Shown here piece by piece: positions 1 through 7,930 of a stretch of DNA of 64,000 nucleotides (positions are counted from its first letter, which is position 1; the number at the start of each line of letters is the position of its first letter). This DNA is from Verrucomicrobiota bacterium (lineage in GTDB: Bacteria > Verrucomicrobiota > Verrucomicrobiia > Limisphaerales > J093): contig JAKLFY010000004.1 of NCBI GenBank assembly GCA_022710935.1, positions 62,001 through 126,000 on the forward strand, in the 5' to 3' direction. The notes below the pieces were generated by a model, which saw only the letters and a program-made list of their open reading frames with translations, did not search any database and was not told where the DNA came from. The position numbers and the translations under genes are program-made.

Positions 1-1179
1 CGTTCCGCTCTCATCTATGCTTCCCTGGCCGTGGACGCCACGGGGGTCCGGCATGGGCAAATGGAGGCACTGGACCAGATTCGCGCGGTGGCGAATGCGC
101 CGCTCTTCGGCCCGATGGAGGAATATCTGGGGCACGGCATTCTCGGCGGACGGCTCATTTCGAGCCGCTCCTTTGGACGTCAAGCGGCCGACATTGCAGC
201 GCGCGTGATTCGTGGCGAAGCGGCGGGGTCCATCGCCCCCGCGGCGATCAAGCCGGGGCCGCCCACCTACGACTGGCGCGAGCTGCAACGATGGAATGTC
301 GACGCGCGGCGGTTGCCAGCCGGCAGCACCATCCTCTTCCGGCAACCTCGAGTGTGGGAGCGGTACCGCGGCTACATCGCCGCGGCCATTGCGATCATGG
401 CCGCGCAGGCGGCGACGATCGCAGCGTTGGTGGTGCAGCGCGCCCGACGCCGCCGGGCCGAGGCTTCGGCCTACGAGCTCGCAGGCCGCCTGATCTCGGT
501 GCAGGAGAAGGAGCGCCAACGCCTCGCGGGCGAACTGCACGACGGTTTGAGCCAGGACCTGCTGGTCATCGCCAACCAGGCCCAGTTGAGCCTCACCCAA
601 ACCGCCGAGACGCCCAGCATCGCCGCGCGGTTGACCGAGATCTCCCAATCGGCCCACAGCGCCCTGCAACAGGCCCGGCGCCTGGTGCACAACCTGCGCC
701 CCGGCCTTCTCGAGGAACTGGGGCTCACCGAAGCGATTCAAGCCAGCGCCGAGAAGATTGCCCAGGCCGGCGGCCTCTCCGCAAAGCTCGAAATCGCGGA
801 CATCGATGGCCTGTTGCCAGCCGAGTCCGAACTGAACCTGTTTCGCATCGTTCAGGAAGCGCTCAACAACATCCTCAAACATGCCGACGCTTCCGAAGTC
901 AGAATCGTCCTGACCCGCGAGTCGACCGCTTTGCGACTGCTGGTGGAGGACAATGGCCGCGGCTTCGACCTGCGCCGGTTCACTTCGCCGTCGCCTGACC
1001 AACCGGGTTTGGGGATGCGCCAGATGTCCGAGCGCATCCGCATGATGGGTGCGCGCATGGACCTCGAGTCCCACCCCGGCCGGGGCACGCGGTTGATCGT
1101 CACCGTGCCGCTGCCCGAAGAGCCGATCACGCGCAGCCTTGTCAAATGTCCGAGCTCGAGGAATCCCGATCCGCGATGA
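1..1179 (+). CDS. Sensor histidine kinase with periplasmic binding domain (5' end outside window)
   Basis: The frame is open from the first base, so the N-terminus lies upstream; 392 residues are visible. Residues 1-75 (SALIYASLAVDATGV, then GGRLISSRSFGRQAADIA) look like the end of an ABC-type substrate-binding sensor domain. A hydrophobic segment at about 121-145 is a transmembrane helix. A HisKA_3 dimerisation/phosphoacceptor motif (RLAGELHDGLSQDLL) puts the likely phospho-histidine near residue 180. A HATPase_c domain follows, with N box (FRIVQEALNNILKHA), G1 box (VEDNGRGFD) and GLGMRQMSER. This is the NarL/DegS kinase class. It overlaps the next gene by ATGA, so the two very likely form a two-component pair. 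The ligand is unknown. Confidence 0.9.
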   Translation, partial: RSALIYASLAVDATGVRHGQMEALDQIRAVANAPLFGPMEEYLGHGILGGRLISSRSFGRQAADIAARVIRGEAAGSIAPAAIKPGPPTYDWRELQRWNVDARRLPAGSTILFRQPRVWERYRGYIAAAIAIMAAQAATIAALVVQRARRRRAEASAYELAGRLISVQEKERQRLAGELHDGLSQDLLVIANQAQLSLTQTAETPSIAARLTEISQSAHSALQQARRLVHNLRPGLLEELGLTEAIQASAEKIAQAGGLSAKLEIADIDGLLPAESELNLFRIVQEALNNILKHADASEVRIVLTRESTALRLLVEDNGRGFDLRRFTSPSPDQPGLGMRQMSERIRMMGARMDLESHPGRGTRLIVTVPLPEEPITRSLVKCPSSRNPDPR

Positions 1180-1835
1180 AACCCGTTTCTCCCGTCACCG
1201 TTCTGATCGCCGATGACCATCCGATCTTCCGGCGGGGTCTCTGCGGGATCATCGCCGGCGACTCCTCGTTGCGACTGGTCGGCGAGGCCGCGGATGGCGA
1301 GCAGGCGTGGCGCCTGATCCAGGAACTGCGGCCGACGCTGGCCGTGTTGGACAACCACATGCCCAGGCTCACCGGGCTGCAAGTGGGGCGCCTCGTCTTC
1401 CAGCACCGCGTGCCGGTCGGGTTGATCATGCTGACCGTCGACACGGAGGAAGCGCTGTTGAACAAGGCGCTGAACCTGGGCTTCAAAGGCTACCTGCTCA
1501 AGGAAACCGCCGCCGCGGATTTGTTGCACGCGGTGCATGCCGTGGCGAAGGGCAACGCCTATGTCACGCCGGCCCTCTCCGATGCCCTGATCCGCCGGCA
1601 GCGCGCCAGCAGCGAGTTGCGGGGGCAAAAGCCGGGTCTGGACAAACTTAGTCCCAGCGAGCGCGCGGTCCTGAAACTCATCGCCGAGGATCGCACCAGC
1701 AAGGAAATCGCCGCTCTTCTGGGCTGCAGCCATCGCACGGTGGATACGCACCGCCAACACATCTCCCAGAAACTCGAGCTGAGCGGCACCCACAGCCTGC
1801 TCCGTTTCGCCTTCGACCACAAATCAGAGCTCTAA
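1176..1835 (+). CDS. NarL/FixJ-family response regulator
   Basis: An N-terminal receiver domain carries the acidic pair in IADDHPIF, the phospho-acceptor aspartate in AVLDNHMPRL and the conserved lysine in YLLKET. A C-terminal LuxR-type HTH follows (LSPSERAVLKLIAED, then SKEIAALLGCSHRTVDTH). I chose the ATG at 1176 because it overlaps the kinase stop as ATGA and begins just before the receiver; a start at 1146 in the same frame is possible but adds only a non-conserved leader. It is presumably the DNA-binding partner of the upstream kinase. Its targets cannot be read from the sequence. A large inverted repeat begins at its stop codon. Confidence 0.93.
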   Translation: MKPVSPVTVLIADDHPIFRRGLCGIIAGDSSLRLVGEAADGEQAWRLIQELRPTLAVLDNHMPRLTGLQVGRLVFQHRVPVGLIMLTVDTEEALLNKALNLGFKGYLLKETAAADLLHAVHAVAKGNAYVTPALSDALIRRQRASSELRGQKPGLDKLSPSERAVLKLIAEDRTSKEIAALLGCSHRTVDTHRQHISQKLELSGTHSLLRFAFDHKSEL

Positions 1836-1925
1836 CAAGACCTCGCCTTGGACCGACGAGGCGCGTGCCTTCCTGGCCCTTCGAGTCTTGATACCAGCCT
1901 CGTCGGTCCAAGGCGAAGTCTTGTT
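1834..1925. repeat. Near-perfect 29-nt inverted repeat directly after the response-regulator gene
   Basis: Arms 1834-1862 and 1897-1925 are reverse complements at 28 of 29 positions (core CCTTGGACCGACGAGGC / GCCTCGTCGGTCCAAGG), separated by 34 bases. The left arm starts inside the TAA stop codon. The RNA would form a very long stem, but no U-tract follows, so a classical intrinsic terminator is not obvious. It could be an mRNA 3'-end structure or a small palindromic mobile element. Confidence 0.8.
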
Positions 1926-2016
1926 GAGCATTCCGTGGCCGTGTTGCGCAATCGGAGAGCTCCGTTTGCCTGAGCTCGGCGAGGCTCTGCCTCGTGCCAA
2001 ATGCCAATTGACCACC

Positions 2017-2054
2017 TCCGTGTTCACACGTACGCCGTCTTCCGTGTTCACACG
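2017..2054. promoter_or_regulatory. Tandem palindromes upstream of the receiver gene (candidate operator pair)
   Basis: TCCGTGTTCACACG occurs at 2017-2030 and again at 2041-2054. Each copy holds the hyphenated palindrome CGTGT-TC-ACACG, and the second extends to CCGTGT-TC-ACACGG. The copies are 24 bp apart, roughly two helical turns, and lie about 45 bp upstream of the receiver gene start. This spacing suits a dimeric regulator binding side by side. The function is inferred from symmetry and spacing only. Confidence 0.4.
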
Positions 2055-2098
2055 GATTCCCGGACGGCGCGGCGCGGTGAGACAGTGCCCGTTCAGCA

Positions 2099-2473
2099 GT
2101 GCACAAGATCTTGATCGCGGACGACGACCCGCGGATGCGGCGGATGGTCAGGCAAGTCGTGGAGAGCCTCGCCAGCCGGATTTGCGAGGCTGCTGACGGC
2201 CTCGAAGCGATTGGGGTGTGCGCGGCTGAGCGCCCCGATTGGGTGCTGATGGATTGGCGGATGAAGCCGATGGACGGCCTGCGCGCCACGGCGGAGATCA
2301 CGGCCCGGTTTCCGGGAACGCGTGTCGTTCTCGTCTCGCAATACGACGATCCCAGATTGCATGCGGCCGCCCTGCGGGCAGGCGCCTGCGCGTGCGTCCT
2401 GAAGGAGAATCTCTCGCAGTTGCCGGCCATCATCATGGAGCCATCATCAACTGGAACAACGAAACCTGCATGA
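2099..2473 (+). CDS. Single-domain response regulator (receiver only)
   Basis: This 124-residue protein is a CheY-like receiver with no output domain. It has the acidic pocket (ILIADDDPRM), the phospho-acceptor aspartate in WVLMDWRMKPMDGL, the switch threonine/serine region (VVLVSQYDD) and the conserved lysine (CVLKENL). The GTG start at 2099 is the only reasonable one, because the domain begins three residues later. No strong ribosome-binding site is visible. It lies about 260 bp downstream of the NarL regulator and may take part in the same phosphorelay. Its C-terminal tail (MEPSSTGTTKPA) is unstructured. Confidence 0.82.
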   Translation: MHKILIADDDPRMRRMVRQVVESLASRICEAADGLEAIGVCAAERPDWVLMDWRMKPMDGLRATAEITARFPGTRVVLVSQYDDPRLHAAALRAGACACVLKENLSQLPAIIMEPSSTGTTKPA

Positions 2474-2477
2474 TCGA

Positions 2478-3257
2478 ATGACAACCTGGAAAAACAGAAC
2501 CTCCCACAACTCCTGCGCGGGATTCGCGGCGCCCGCCGCCGCCGCCACGGTGCTCCTCACACCCCTGGCGCTCGGGCAGTTGCAGATTGATTCCTTCGGC
2601 GCAAACGGGCTCTTGAGCTGGAGCGATCCAGCGGGGACCGGGACGCACTACGCGGTGCAATGGGCTTCCTCGATCGACGGCCCGTGGTACAACTGAAGCG
2701 ATGCCGTGGCCAATCTGACCGGCCTGGGGAGCGAAGGGACAGCGTCCGTGCCGATGTTCTACCGCGTGGTGACGCCACTGGAAACGAACGAAATGCGGAT
2801 CACGTTCATGGGGTCGATGATTCCCTTGCCCGTGCGCCGGGCCCAGGCCGAGATGAGCGTCTTCGTCGAGGTGGGCTGGAACCCGGATCCGGACGACCGT
2901 GTGTATCAGGGGCGGGCGGTCGACCAGTTCGTCTTTGACTGCGGCGCCGGGGTGTCGGCGAACTACGCGGCGGCGGTGGTCGGGTTCCGTCGGATGGACA
3001 AGGTGTTCATCAACCACCTGCACGGCGACCACATGAACGATCTCACCCACATCTACTGCTTCGGCCCGGCGGGAGACCGCAAGTCGCCCCTCTACGTCTT
3101 CGGGCAGAGCAAGTCTGGGGTGCCGGATCCTGTCACGGGAGTCATCTACGACGACGGGAGTGGCAAAGGCGATCCCTACGCCCAGATCGACCGGTCAACG
3201 GAGATTCCGCCAACCAATGACGACGGATCCGTGAACTACCGTGCCGATGGTCACTAG
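2478..3257 (+). pseudogene. Broken metallo-beta-lactamase-fold hydrolase (in-frame TGA and 3' truncation)
   Basis: The reading frame begins at 2478 with a signal-peptide-like N-terminus and a short domain ending GPWYN, is interrupted by TGA at 2694-2696, and continues in the same frame (SDAVANLTGL). The expected residue at the stop is probably Trp (TGG to TGA). The downstream part holds the MBL metal motif (INHLHGDHMND). Translation ends at 3257 after only about the first third of a typical MBL enzyme, and repeats follow at once. A complete enzyme would need roughly 200 more residues, so both the stop and the missing C-terminus indicate decay. Confidence 0.75.
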
Positions 3258-3265
3258 CCCCCATA

Positions 3266-3340
3266 GCAGGCCGGGTCCCCTGACCCGGCGTCTGCACCGG
3301 TGTCTGTTCTCGCGCCGCGTGAGGGCACGCGGCCTACAGG
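3266..3340. repeat. 75-bp double-hairpin interspersed repeat, copy 1
   Basis: The unit consists of two hairpins, GCCGGGTCCCCTGACCCGGC and CGCCGCGTG...CACGCGG, joined by a short linker, with outer ends close to GTAGGCC and GGCCTACAG. A nearly identical unit lies at 26955-27029 in the same orientation. The layout matches REP/BIME-type elements. This copy fills the gap between the dead MBL gene and the next repeat. Confidence 0.8.
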
Positions 3341-3343
3341 TTT

Positions 3344-3402
3344 GTAGACATCATGCGAAATCTGATCGCCTGTGCACTCACGCTAAGAAACATGCGGGCT
3401 AG
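3344..3402. repeat. CTAGCCCGCAT-family repeat, degenerate copy
   Basis: The right end CATGCGGGCTAG (3391-3402) and the interior (TCTGATCGCCTGTGCAC) align with the copies at 25761-25834 and 58956-59028. The left inverted end is missing; the unit seems cut off next to the double-hairpin repeat that ends at 3340. Confidence 0.6.
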
Positions 3403-3483
3403 GCGCCTGGCCTTGACCGGGCGGATGGCCTCTTGCATCTTCCGGACGGCCTCCGGTTTATGCAGGATGCGTCCGCCCCGCTC

Positions 3484-4815
3484 ATGATCGGTGTGTTGCA
3501 TCGCAGTTATCTCCGCCTGCGCGCGCTCAGCGCTTGGCTTCAACGGCGGTTCACACCGGCAGGCGGGTTCGTGCTGGCCGGACTGGCGCTCACGGCGGGC
3601 GCGTCAGATCCGGACACCATGGGGTTGTCGGCGTTCGTGCTCCTGCTCGCGATGCTGTCGGCGGCCTGGCTCGCGGCGCCGCTTTTTCGGGCCCGGTTTG
3701 CCGTCGAGCGCCAGGCCCCTCGGTTTGTGACGGCCGGCGAGCCCTTCACGCTGCGCGTGCGGGTTCAGAACCTCTCGAACCGGACGCAACGCGGGCTCGA
3801 GTATCTGGAAAACCTGCGCGATCCCCCCGTGACGGCCGCCGAGTTCGCCGCCCGCCTGCGTCCCGGCCGCGGCAACCGCAGCTTTCGCATCGAGTCGCCG
3901 CTGCCCCCCATCCGCCCCGCGCGAGTCCGTCCGGAGCCCATCCCCGTGCTGCCATCGCGCGGCCGGATCGAGCTCCGGGTCGAGATTGTGGCGTACCGTC
4001 GCGGGCCGTTGGTGCTGACGGGAGGGTGGTTGGCGCGGGCGGATCCGTTCGGCCTGGTGCGGGCCTTCAGCCGCACCTCGACGCCCCAAACGGTGCTCGT
4101 CCTGCCGCGGCGCTATCCGCTGCCCCCGCTGTCGTTGCCCGGCCAGTCGCAATACCAGCGTGGCGGAGTGTCCATGGCGGCGGGCGTGGGCGAGTCGGAA
4201 GAGTTCGTGGCGCTGCGCGAGTATCGGCGCGGGGATTCGTTGCGGCGGGTGCATTGGCGCAGCAGCGCGCGGCGCGGGCAGTTGATCGTGAAGGAATGCC
4301 AGGACGAGCATTTCGTGCGGCATGCCCTGGTGCTCGACACGTTTTGCGAGGCGTCCCGGGATGCCCTTTTCGAGGAGGCGGTGGCGGTGGCGGCGTCGTT
4401 TGCCTGCACCGTGCCGGACCAGGACTCGCTGCTGGACCTGCTGTTTGTGGGGCCAAAGACCGTCTGCGTGACCAGCGGCCGCGGCGTGGGCCATGTGCAG
4501 CAGATGCTCGAAGTGCTGGCGGCAGTCAAGCCCTGCCGCGAATCCCGGCTGGCCGAACTCGAATCCCTGGTGCTCGATCACAGCCCGGTGCTGAGCGGAT
4601 GCCTGCTCGTCCTCCTCGAGTGGGACGAGCCGCGACGCGCCTTGGTCCGGCGTCTGCGCGCCCTGCGCGTGCCTGTCCTGGCTATGATCCTGATGCGGCC
4701 CGGGGAGACTCGGGCGTTCGATCCCGGCGCGGCGGCCGATCAGCCGGATCGCCTCCTCCGTCTCGAGTCGGGTCGTGTCGGCGAGGGGCTGCAGCAACTG
4801 GGTGAAATGCGATGA
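3484..4815 (+). CDS. DUF58 domain protein
   Basis: The N-terminus has two hydrophobic segments (about residues 28-70), followed by a beta-rich region on the polar side (PFTLRVRVQNLSNRTQRGL). The DUF58 signature is EYRRGDSLRRVHWRSSARRG, and after it a vWA-like C-terminal domain (ALVLDTFCEA). DUF58 proteins usually pair with MoxR ATPases and TgpA-type transglutaminases in envelope or stress systems. I took the ATG at 3484; in-frame starts at 3433 (TTG) and 3460 would add a leader without conserved features. It overlaps the next gene by ATGA. No MoxR gene is adjacent, unlike the second DUF58 cluster in this window. Confidence 0.85.
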   Translation: MIGVLHRSYLRLRALSAWLQRRFTPAGGFVLAGLALTAGASDPDTMGLSAFVLLLAMLSAAWLAAPLFRARFAVERQAPRFVTAGEPFTLRVRVQNLSNRTQRGLEYLENLRDPPVTAAEFAARLRPGRGNRSFRIESPLPPIRPARVRPEPIPVLPSRGRIELRVEIVAYRRGPLVLTGGWLARADPFGLVRAFSRTSTPQTVLVLPRRYPLPPLSLPGQSQYQRGGVSMAAGVGESEEFVALREYRRGDSLRRVHWRSSARRGQLIVKECQDEHFVRHALVLDTFCEASRDALFEEAVAVAASFACTVPDQDSLLDLLFVGPKTVCVTSGRGVGHVQQMLEVLAAVKPCRESRLAELESLVLDHSPVLSGCLLVLLEWDEPRRALVRRLRALRVPVLAMILMRPGETRAFDPGAAADQPDRLLRLESGRVGEGLQQLGEMR

Positions 4816-6959
4816 ACAGCCGCATGGACAACGCCGCCGCGCCCAGGCCGCCGCTCCTGTTGGCTCTTGCCCTCTGGGGCTGGGAGACCGGGTTGTTTCC
4901 CTGGGCGCTGGCAATGGGCGCGCTGCTCGAAGCGATCCGGTTCTCGAAGCTGCGTTTCGAGCTCCGGCAGGAGGACTTTGTCCGCCTGTGGAACTTCACG
5001 GCGCTGCTCTTTCTCGGCGCCGCCTTGTACCTGTTCCTGGCCCGGGAAGGGCTCGGCACGGTGGGAGCGATTGTCACGACCGCTTCTCCGGCGACGCGGC
5101 TCGAGGAGATGCGGCGGATCTCCCAGACAGTGGTCGCGCTCTTTCGCTGGCTGCCCTTCGTCCTCTACCCGTTCCTGCTCGCTCAGGCCTTGAGTCGCAC
5201 GACAACCCTCCCATGGGCCACGTTCTCGTTCCGCTCGAAGGCATCCGACCCATCCGCTGCGCCGCACGCGGGGCCGGATTGGGCGGCGAGCCGCGTTCAC
5301 ACAGGCTACGTGTACTTCGCCGTGGTGTTGTTCGCGTCCTCCGCCAGCACGGACCACTCGAAACTCTACCTGCCGATGCTTTTGGGCGTGATCTCCTGGG
5401 CGCTCTGGCCCTGGCGCAGCCCGCGCTATCCGGCGCCGGTCTGGATCGGGATGTTCCTGGTGCTGCTGGCGGGGTCGCTGCTGGCACAGCGCGGACTCGA
5501 GGGTGTGCGCCAGACGTGGCTTTCACTCGAAACCCGCCTGTTCCAGGGCGTCGGCCAGGCGCGATTCGACCAAGTCCGCGGCGCCACAGCCCTCGGCGCC
5601 GTGGGACGATTGAAACAATCCGGGCGAATCGTCCTGCGGATACGCACGGACGATGGCGTGGCGCCCGGCTTGCTGCGCGAGGCCGCGTTCAACCGATTCC
5701 GCGCCAACATCTGGGGAACAGCGCACCGGGAATTTCAAAGCGTCGGGCTGCCGATCGATGGCCATGTCTGGCGCCTGGCCGCGGAGCCGGGCCAGGGGCG
5801 GCTCATCACCATCGCGCGGTACACTTCGAGGGGCGAGGCGCCGCTTGCCTTGCCTGGCGACGCGCTGACCATCCGCGACCTGCCGGCCCTGGATGTGGAA
5901 ACCAATTACCTCGCCTCGGCCCGCATGCAGGAGGGCCCGCCCTTGGCGATCTACACGGTCGAACACGGCGCAGGCGGGGGATTTGACGGTCCGCCAGAGC
6001 CCGAGGATATGGATCTCGACCCGCTGAACGGACCGGACGCCGAGGCGATCGCGCAGACGGCGCGGGCGCTGGGCCTGGCGGGGCAGACGCCCGAGGCGGC
6101 CGTTGCCGCCGTCGAGCGCCATTTTGCCGGCGCGTTCGATTACACCCGATGGCAAGGGCCTGCGGTGTCCCGAACCAACAGCAGCGCGCTGTCCAGGTTC
6201 CTGCTCGAGTCGCGGGCGGGTCATTGCGAGTACTTCGCCACGGCCACCGCGCTTCTGCTGCGGGTCGCCGGCGTGCCCACGCGCTATGCCGTCGGGTTCA
6301 GTCCCGGCGACCGCCGCGGCGACCAGTGGCTGGCGCGCGGACGGGACGCCCACGCCTGGTGCCTGGCCTACATCGACGGGCGCTGGCGCGATGTCGACAC
6401 GACGCCGGGCACCTGGCGCAAGCGCGAGGCGGCGGGGGCCGGGCCGTTCGAGAGGCTCGGCGACTGGTTCTCCCAGGCGTGGTATCGCTTCGCCGTGTGG
6501 CGCCAGCGCGGCGGCAATTGGCGCATCCTCGTCTTCGCGGCCGGCATGCTCGCCCTCTCCTGGCTGGCCTGGCGGCAGATCCGCGGCAGCCGCTGGCGCC
6601 GAACCCGGGAGCGCCCCGCAACAGCCTCCGAACGCCCGCCTGCGCGCCCCGGCCTGGATTCCGAGTTCTACGCCGTGACCCGCCATCTCGAGAAGCGCCA
6701 CGGGCCGCGCCCGCGTCACCAGACATTGCGCGCCTGGGTGCGCGGCCTGGCTCCACCGGGCAGCCATGCCGTGTCCAACTCGCTCGAGGAGGCGCTCGGA
6801 CTGCACTACCGACTCCGGTTCGATCCGCGCGGATTGCCCGAGCCCGAGCGGCGGCGTTTGCGGGCGTTGGCGGTCGAATTGGCGGATGGAGAAGACGGTT
6901 CGGGGCGCCGCGGGCGCAGCGCCGAGGATGCGGCGAGGCCTGCTGAATTCCCCCGTTGA
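4812..6959 (+). CDS. TgpA-type membrane transglutaminase
   Basis: The protein has 715 residues. The N-terminal third is rich in transmembrane helices (for example VWIGMFLVLLAGSLLA). A periplasmic transglutaminase-like core follows with the Cys-His-Asp triad in GHCEYFATATALLLRVAGVP (Cys near residue 472), DAHAWCLAY and WRDVDTTPGTW. One more helix (ILVFAAGMLALSWLAW) precedes a DUF4129-like C-terminal tail. The family pairs with DUF58 proteins, and this gene overlaps the DUF58 stop by 4 bases. It probably acts on periplasmic or surface proteins; the substrate is unknown. Confidence 0.88.
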   Translation: MNSRMDNAAAPRPPLLLALALWGWETGLFPWALAMGALLEAIRFSKLRFELRQEDFVRLWNFTALLFLGAALYLFLAREGLGTVGAIVTTASPATRLEEMRRISQTVVALFRWLPFVLYPFLLAQALSRTTTLPWATFSFRSKASDPSAAPHAGPDWAASRVHTGYVYFAVVLFASSASTDHSKLYLPMLLGVISWALWPWRSPRYPAPVWIGMFLVLLAGSLLAQRGLEGVRQTWLSLETRLFQGVGQARFDQVRGATALGAVGRLKQSGRIVLRIRTDDGVAPGLLREAAFNRFRANIWGTAHREFQSVGLPIDGHVWRLAAEPGQGRLITIARYTSRGEAPLALPGDALTIRDLPALDVETNYLASARMQEGPPLAIYTVEHGAGGGFDGPPEPEDMDLDPLNGPDAEAIAQTARALGLAGQTPEAAVAAVERHFAGAFDYTRWQGPAVSRTNSSALSRFLLESRAGHCEYFATATALLLRVAGVPTRYAVGFSPGDRRGDQWLARGRDAHAWCLAYIDGRWRDVDTTPGTWRKREAAGAGPFERLGDWFSQAWYRFAVWRQRGGNWRILVFAAGMLALSWLAWRQIRGSRWRRTRERPATASERPPARPGLDSEFYAVTRHLEKRHGPRPRHQTLRAWVRGLAPPGSHAVSNSLEEALGLHYRLRFDPRGLPEPERRRLRALAVELADGEDGSGRRGRSAEDAARPAEFPR

Positions 6960-7031
6960 CGCCGCATGGAAAGTCTGGACGCCCAGGCGCACAAGCTGCA
7001 TTTTGTCCGGGGTGGATGATTCTCTGAGACC

Positions 7032-7838
7032 ATGAACCAAAAGGAACAACACCGGGCTCTTCAAACGGCGGTGACCGCCGCGCTTGAAGCGGGCCGCCTG
7101 ATGCGCCGGAACGCGCATGCCGCCAAAAAAGTCCATGCCGCGACCCGTCACGACATCAAGCTCGAACTGGATGTCCGCTGCCAGGCCCTGATCCAACGCC
7201 GTTTGCTCGAGGGCTTTCCCACGAGCGCCGTGCTCGGCGAGGAGGGAGTCGCCGGCGACGCCCGATCCCCGCTTCGCTGGGTGGTGGATCCGATCGACGG
7301 AACCGTCAACTTCACGTACGGCATCCCGCACGCCTGCGTGTCCGTCGCCCTGGACCTGCGCGACTCGAATTCCGCCGGCGGTTATCGGACCGTTGTGGGC
7401 GTCGTCTATGACCCGTTCTCCGTCGAGCTCTGGACCGCGATCCGCGGCAAGCCGGCGCGGCTCAACGGACGTTCCATCCGCGTCAGCGGCCGCCGCAAGC
7501 TGGCCGACACGATTGTCTCGGTCGGGTTCGGCAAGGATGCCGATGCGCTGAGCCGGATGTTGCCGATGCTGCAGCGCCTGGTGCATCGCGTGCGCAAGAT
7601 CCGCATCATGGGCTCGGCGGCGCTGGCCTTGACCTACGTGGCGTCGGGCCGATTCGACGCCTACGTCGAGCCGCGTTTGAGCCTTTGGGACATCGCAGCC
7701 GGCGGGCTCATTGTCGAGTGCGCCGGCGGCGTCTACCGACCCCGCCCGCTCGCGGGCGAGCACGCCTTCGAGGTGATCGCCAGCAACGGCCCGCTGCATC
7801 GGCCCCTCGAACGCCAGCTCAAACAGACCCCATGCTAG
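7032..7838 (+). CDS. Inositol monophosphatase family enzyme
   Basis: This 268-residue protein carries the family's metal/phosphate motifs: GEEG (near 70), WVVDPIDGTVNF (near 90) and LWDIAAGGLIVECAGG (near 220). These bind the catalytic Mg2+ ions and the phosphate. Members hydrolyse inositol phosphate, fructose-1,6-bisphosphate, PAP or histidinol phosphate, and the motifs alone do not settle which. The length is typical. It follows TgpA by 72 bp on the same strand and may be co-transcribed without a clear functional link. Confidence 0.88.
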   Translation: MNQKEQHRALQTAVTAALEAGRLMRRNAHAAKKVHAATRHDIKLELDVRCQALIQRRLLEGFPTSAVLGEEGVAGDARSPLRWVVDPIDGTVNFTYGIPHACVSVALDLRDSNSAGGYRTVVGVVYDPFSVELWTAIRGKPARLNGRSIRVSGRRKLADTIVSVGFGKDADALSRMLPMLQRLVHRVRKIRIMGSAALALTYVASGRFDAYVEPRLSLWDIAAGGLIVECAGGVYRPRPLAGEHAFEVIASNGPLHRPLERQLKQTPC

Positions 7839-7930
7839 CCTGCATTTCTCGCCACTTTCTTGCCACCGCAAAGCCGGAGTTCACAAGAGAAATCAGCAAG
7901 CAGGCTGGGAACTCATCCGCATCGAATCGC

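Noticed and set aside
2694-2696. Selenocysteine codon in the MBL gene
   Set aside because: The TGA lies in a variable region where Trp is expected, far from the metal site, no SECIS-like hairpin is seen directly after it, and the gene is truncated anyway.
5523-7871. 782-codon minus-strand open frame across TgpA and the phosphatase gene
   Set aside because: Antisense shadow of two well-supported plus-strand genes; its composition is Arg/Gly/His-rich and it has no motif.
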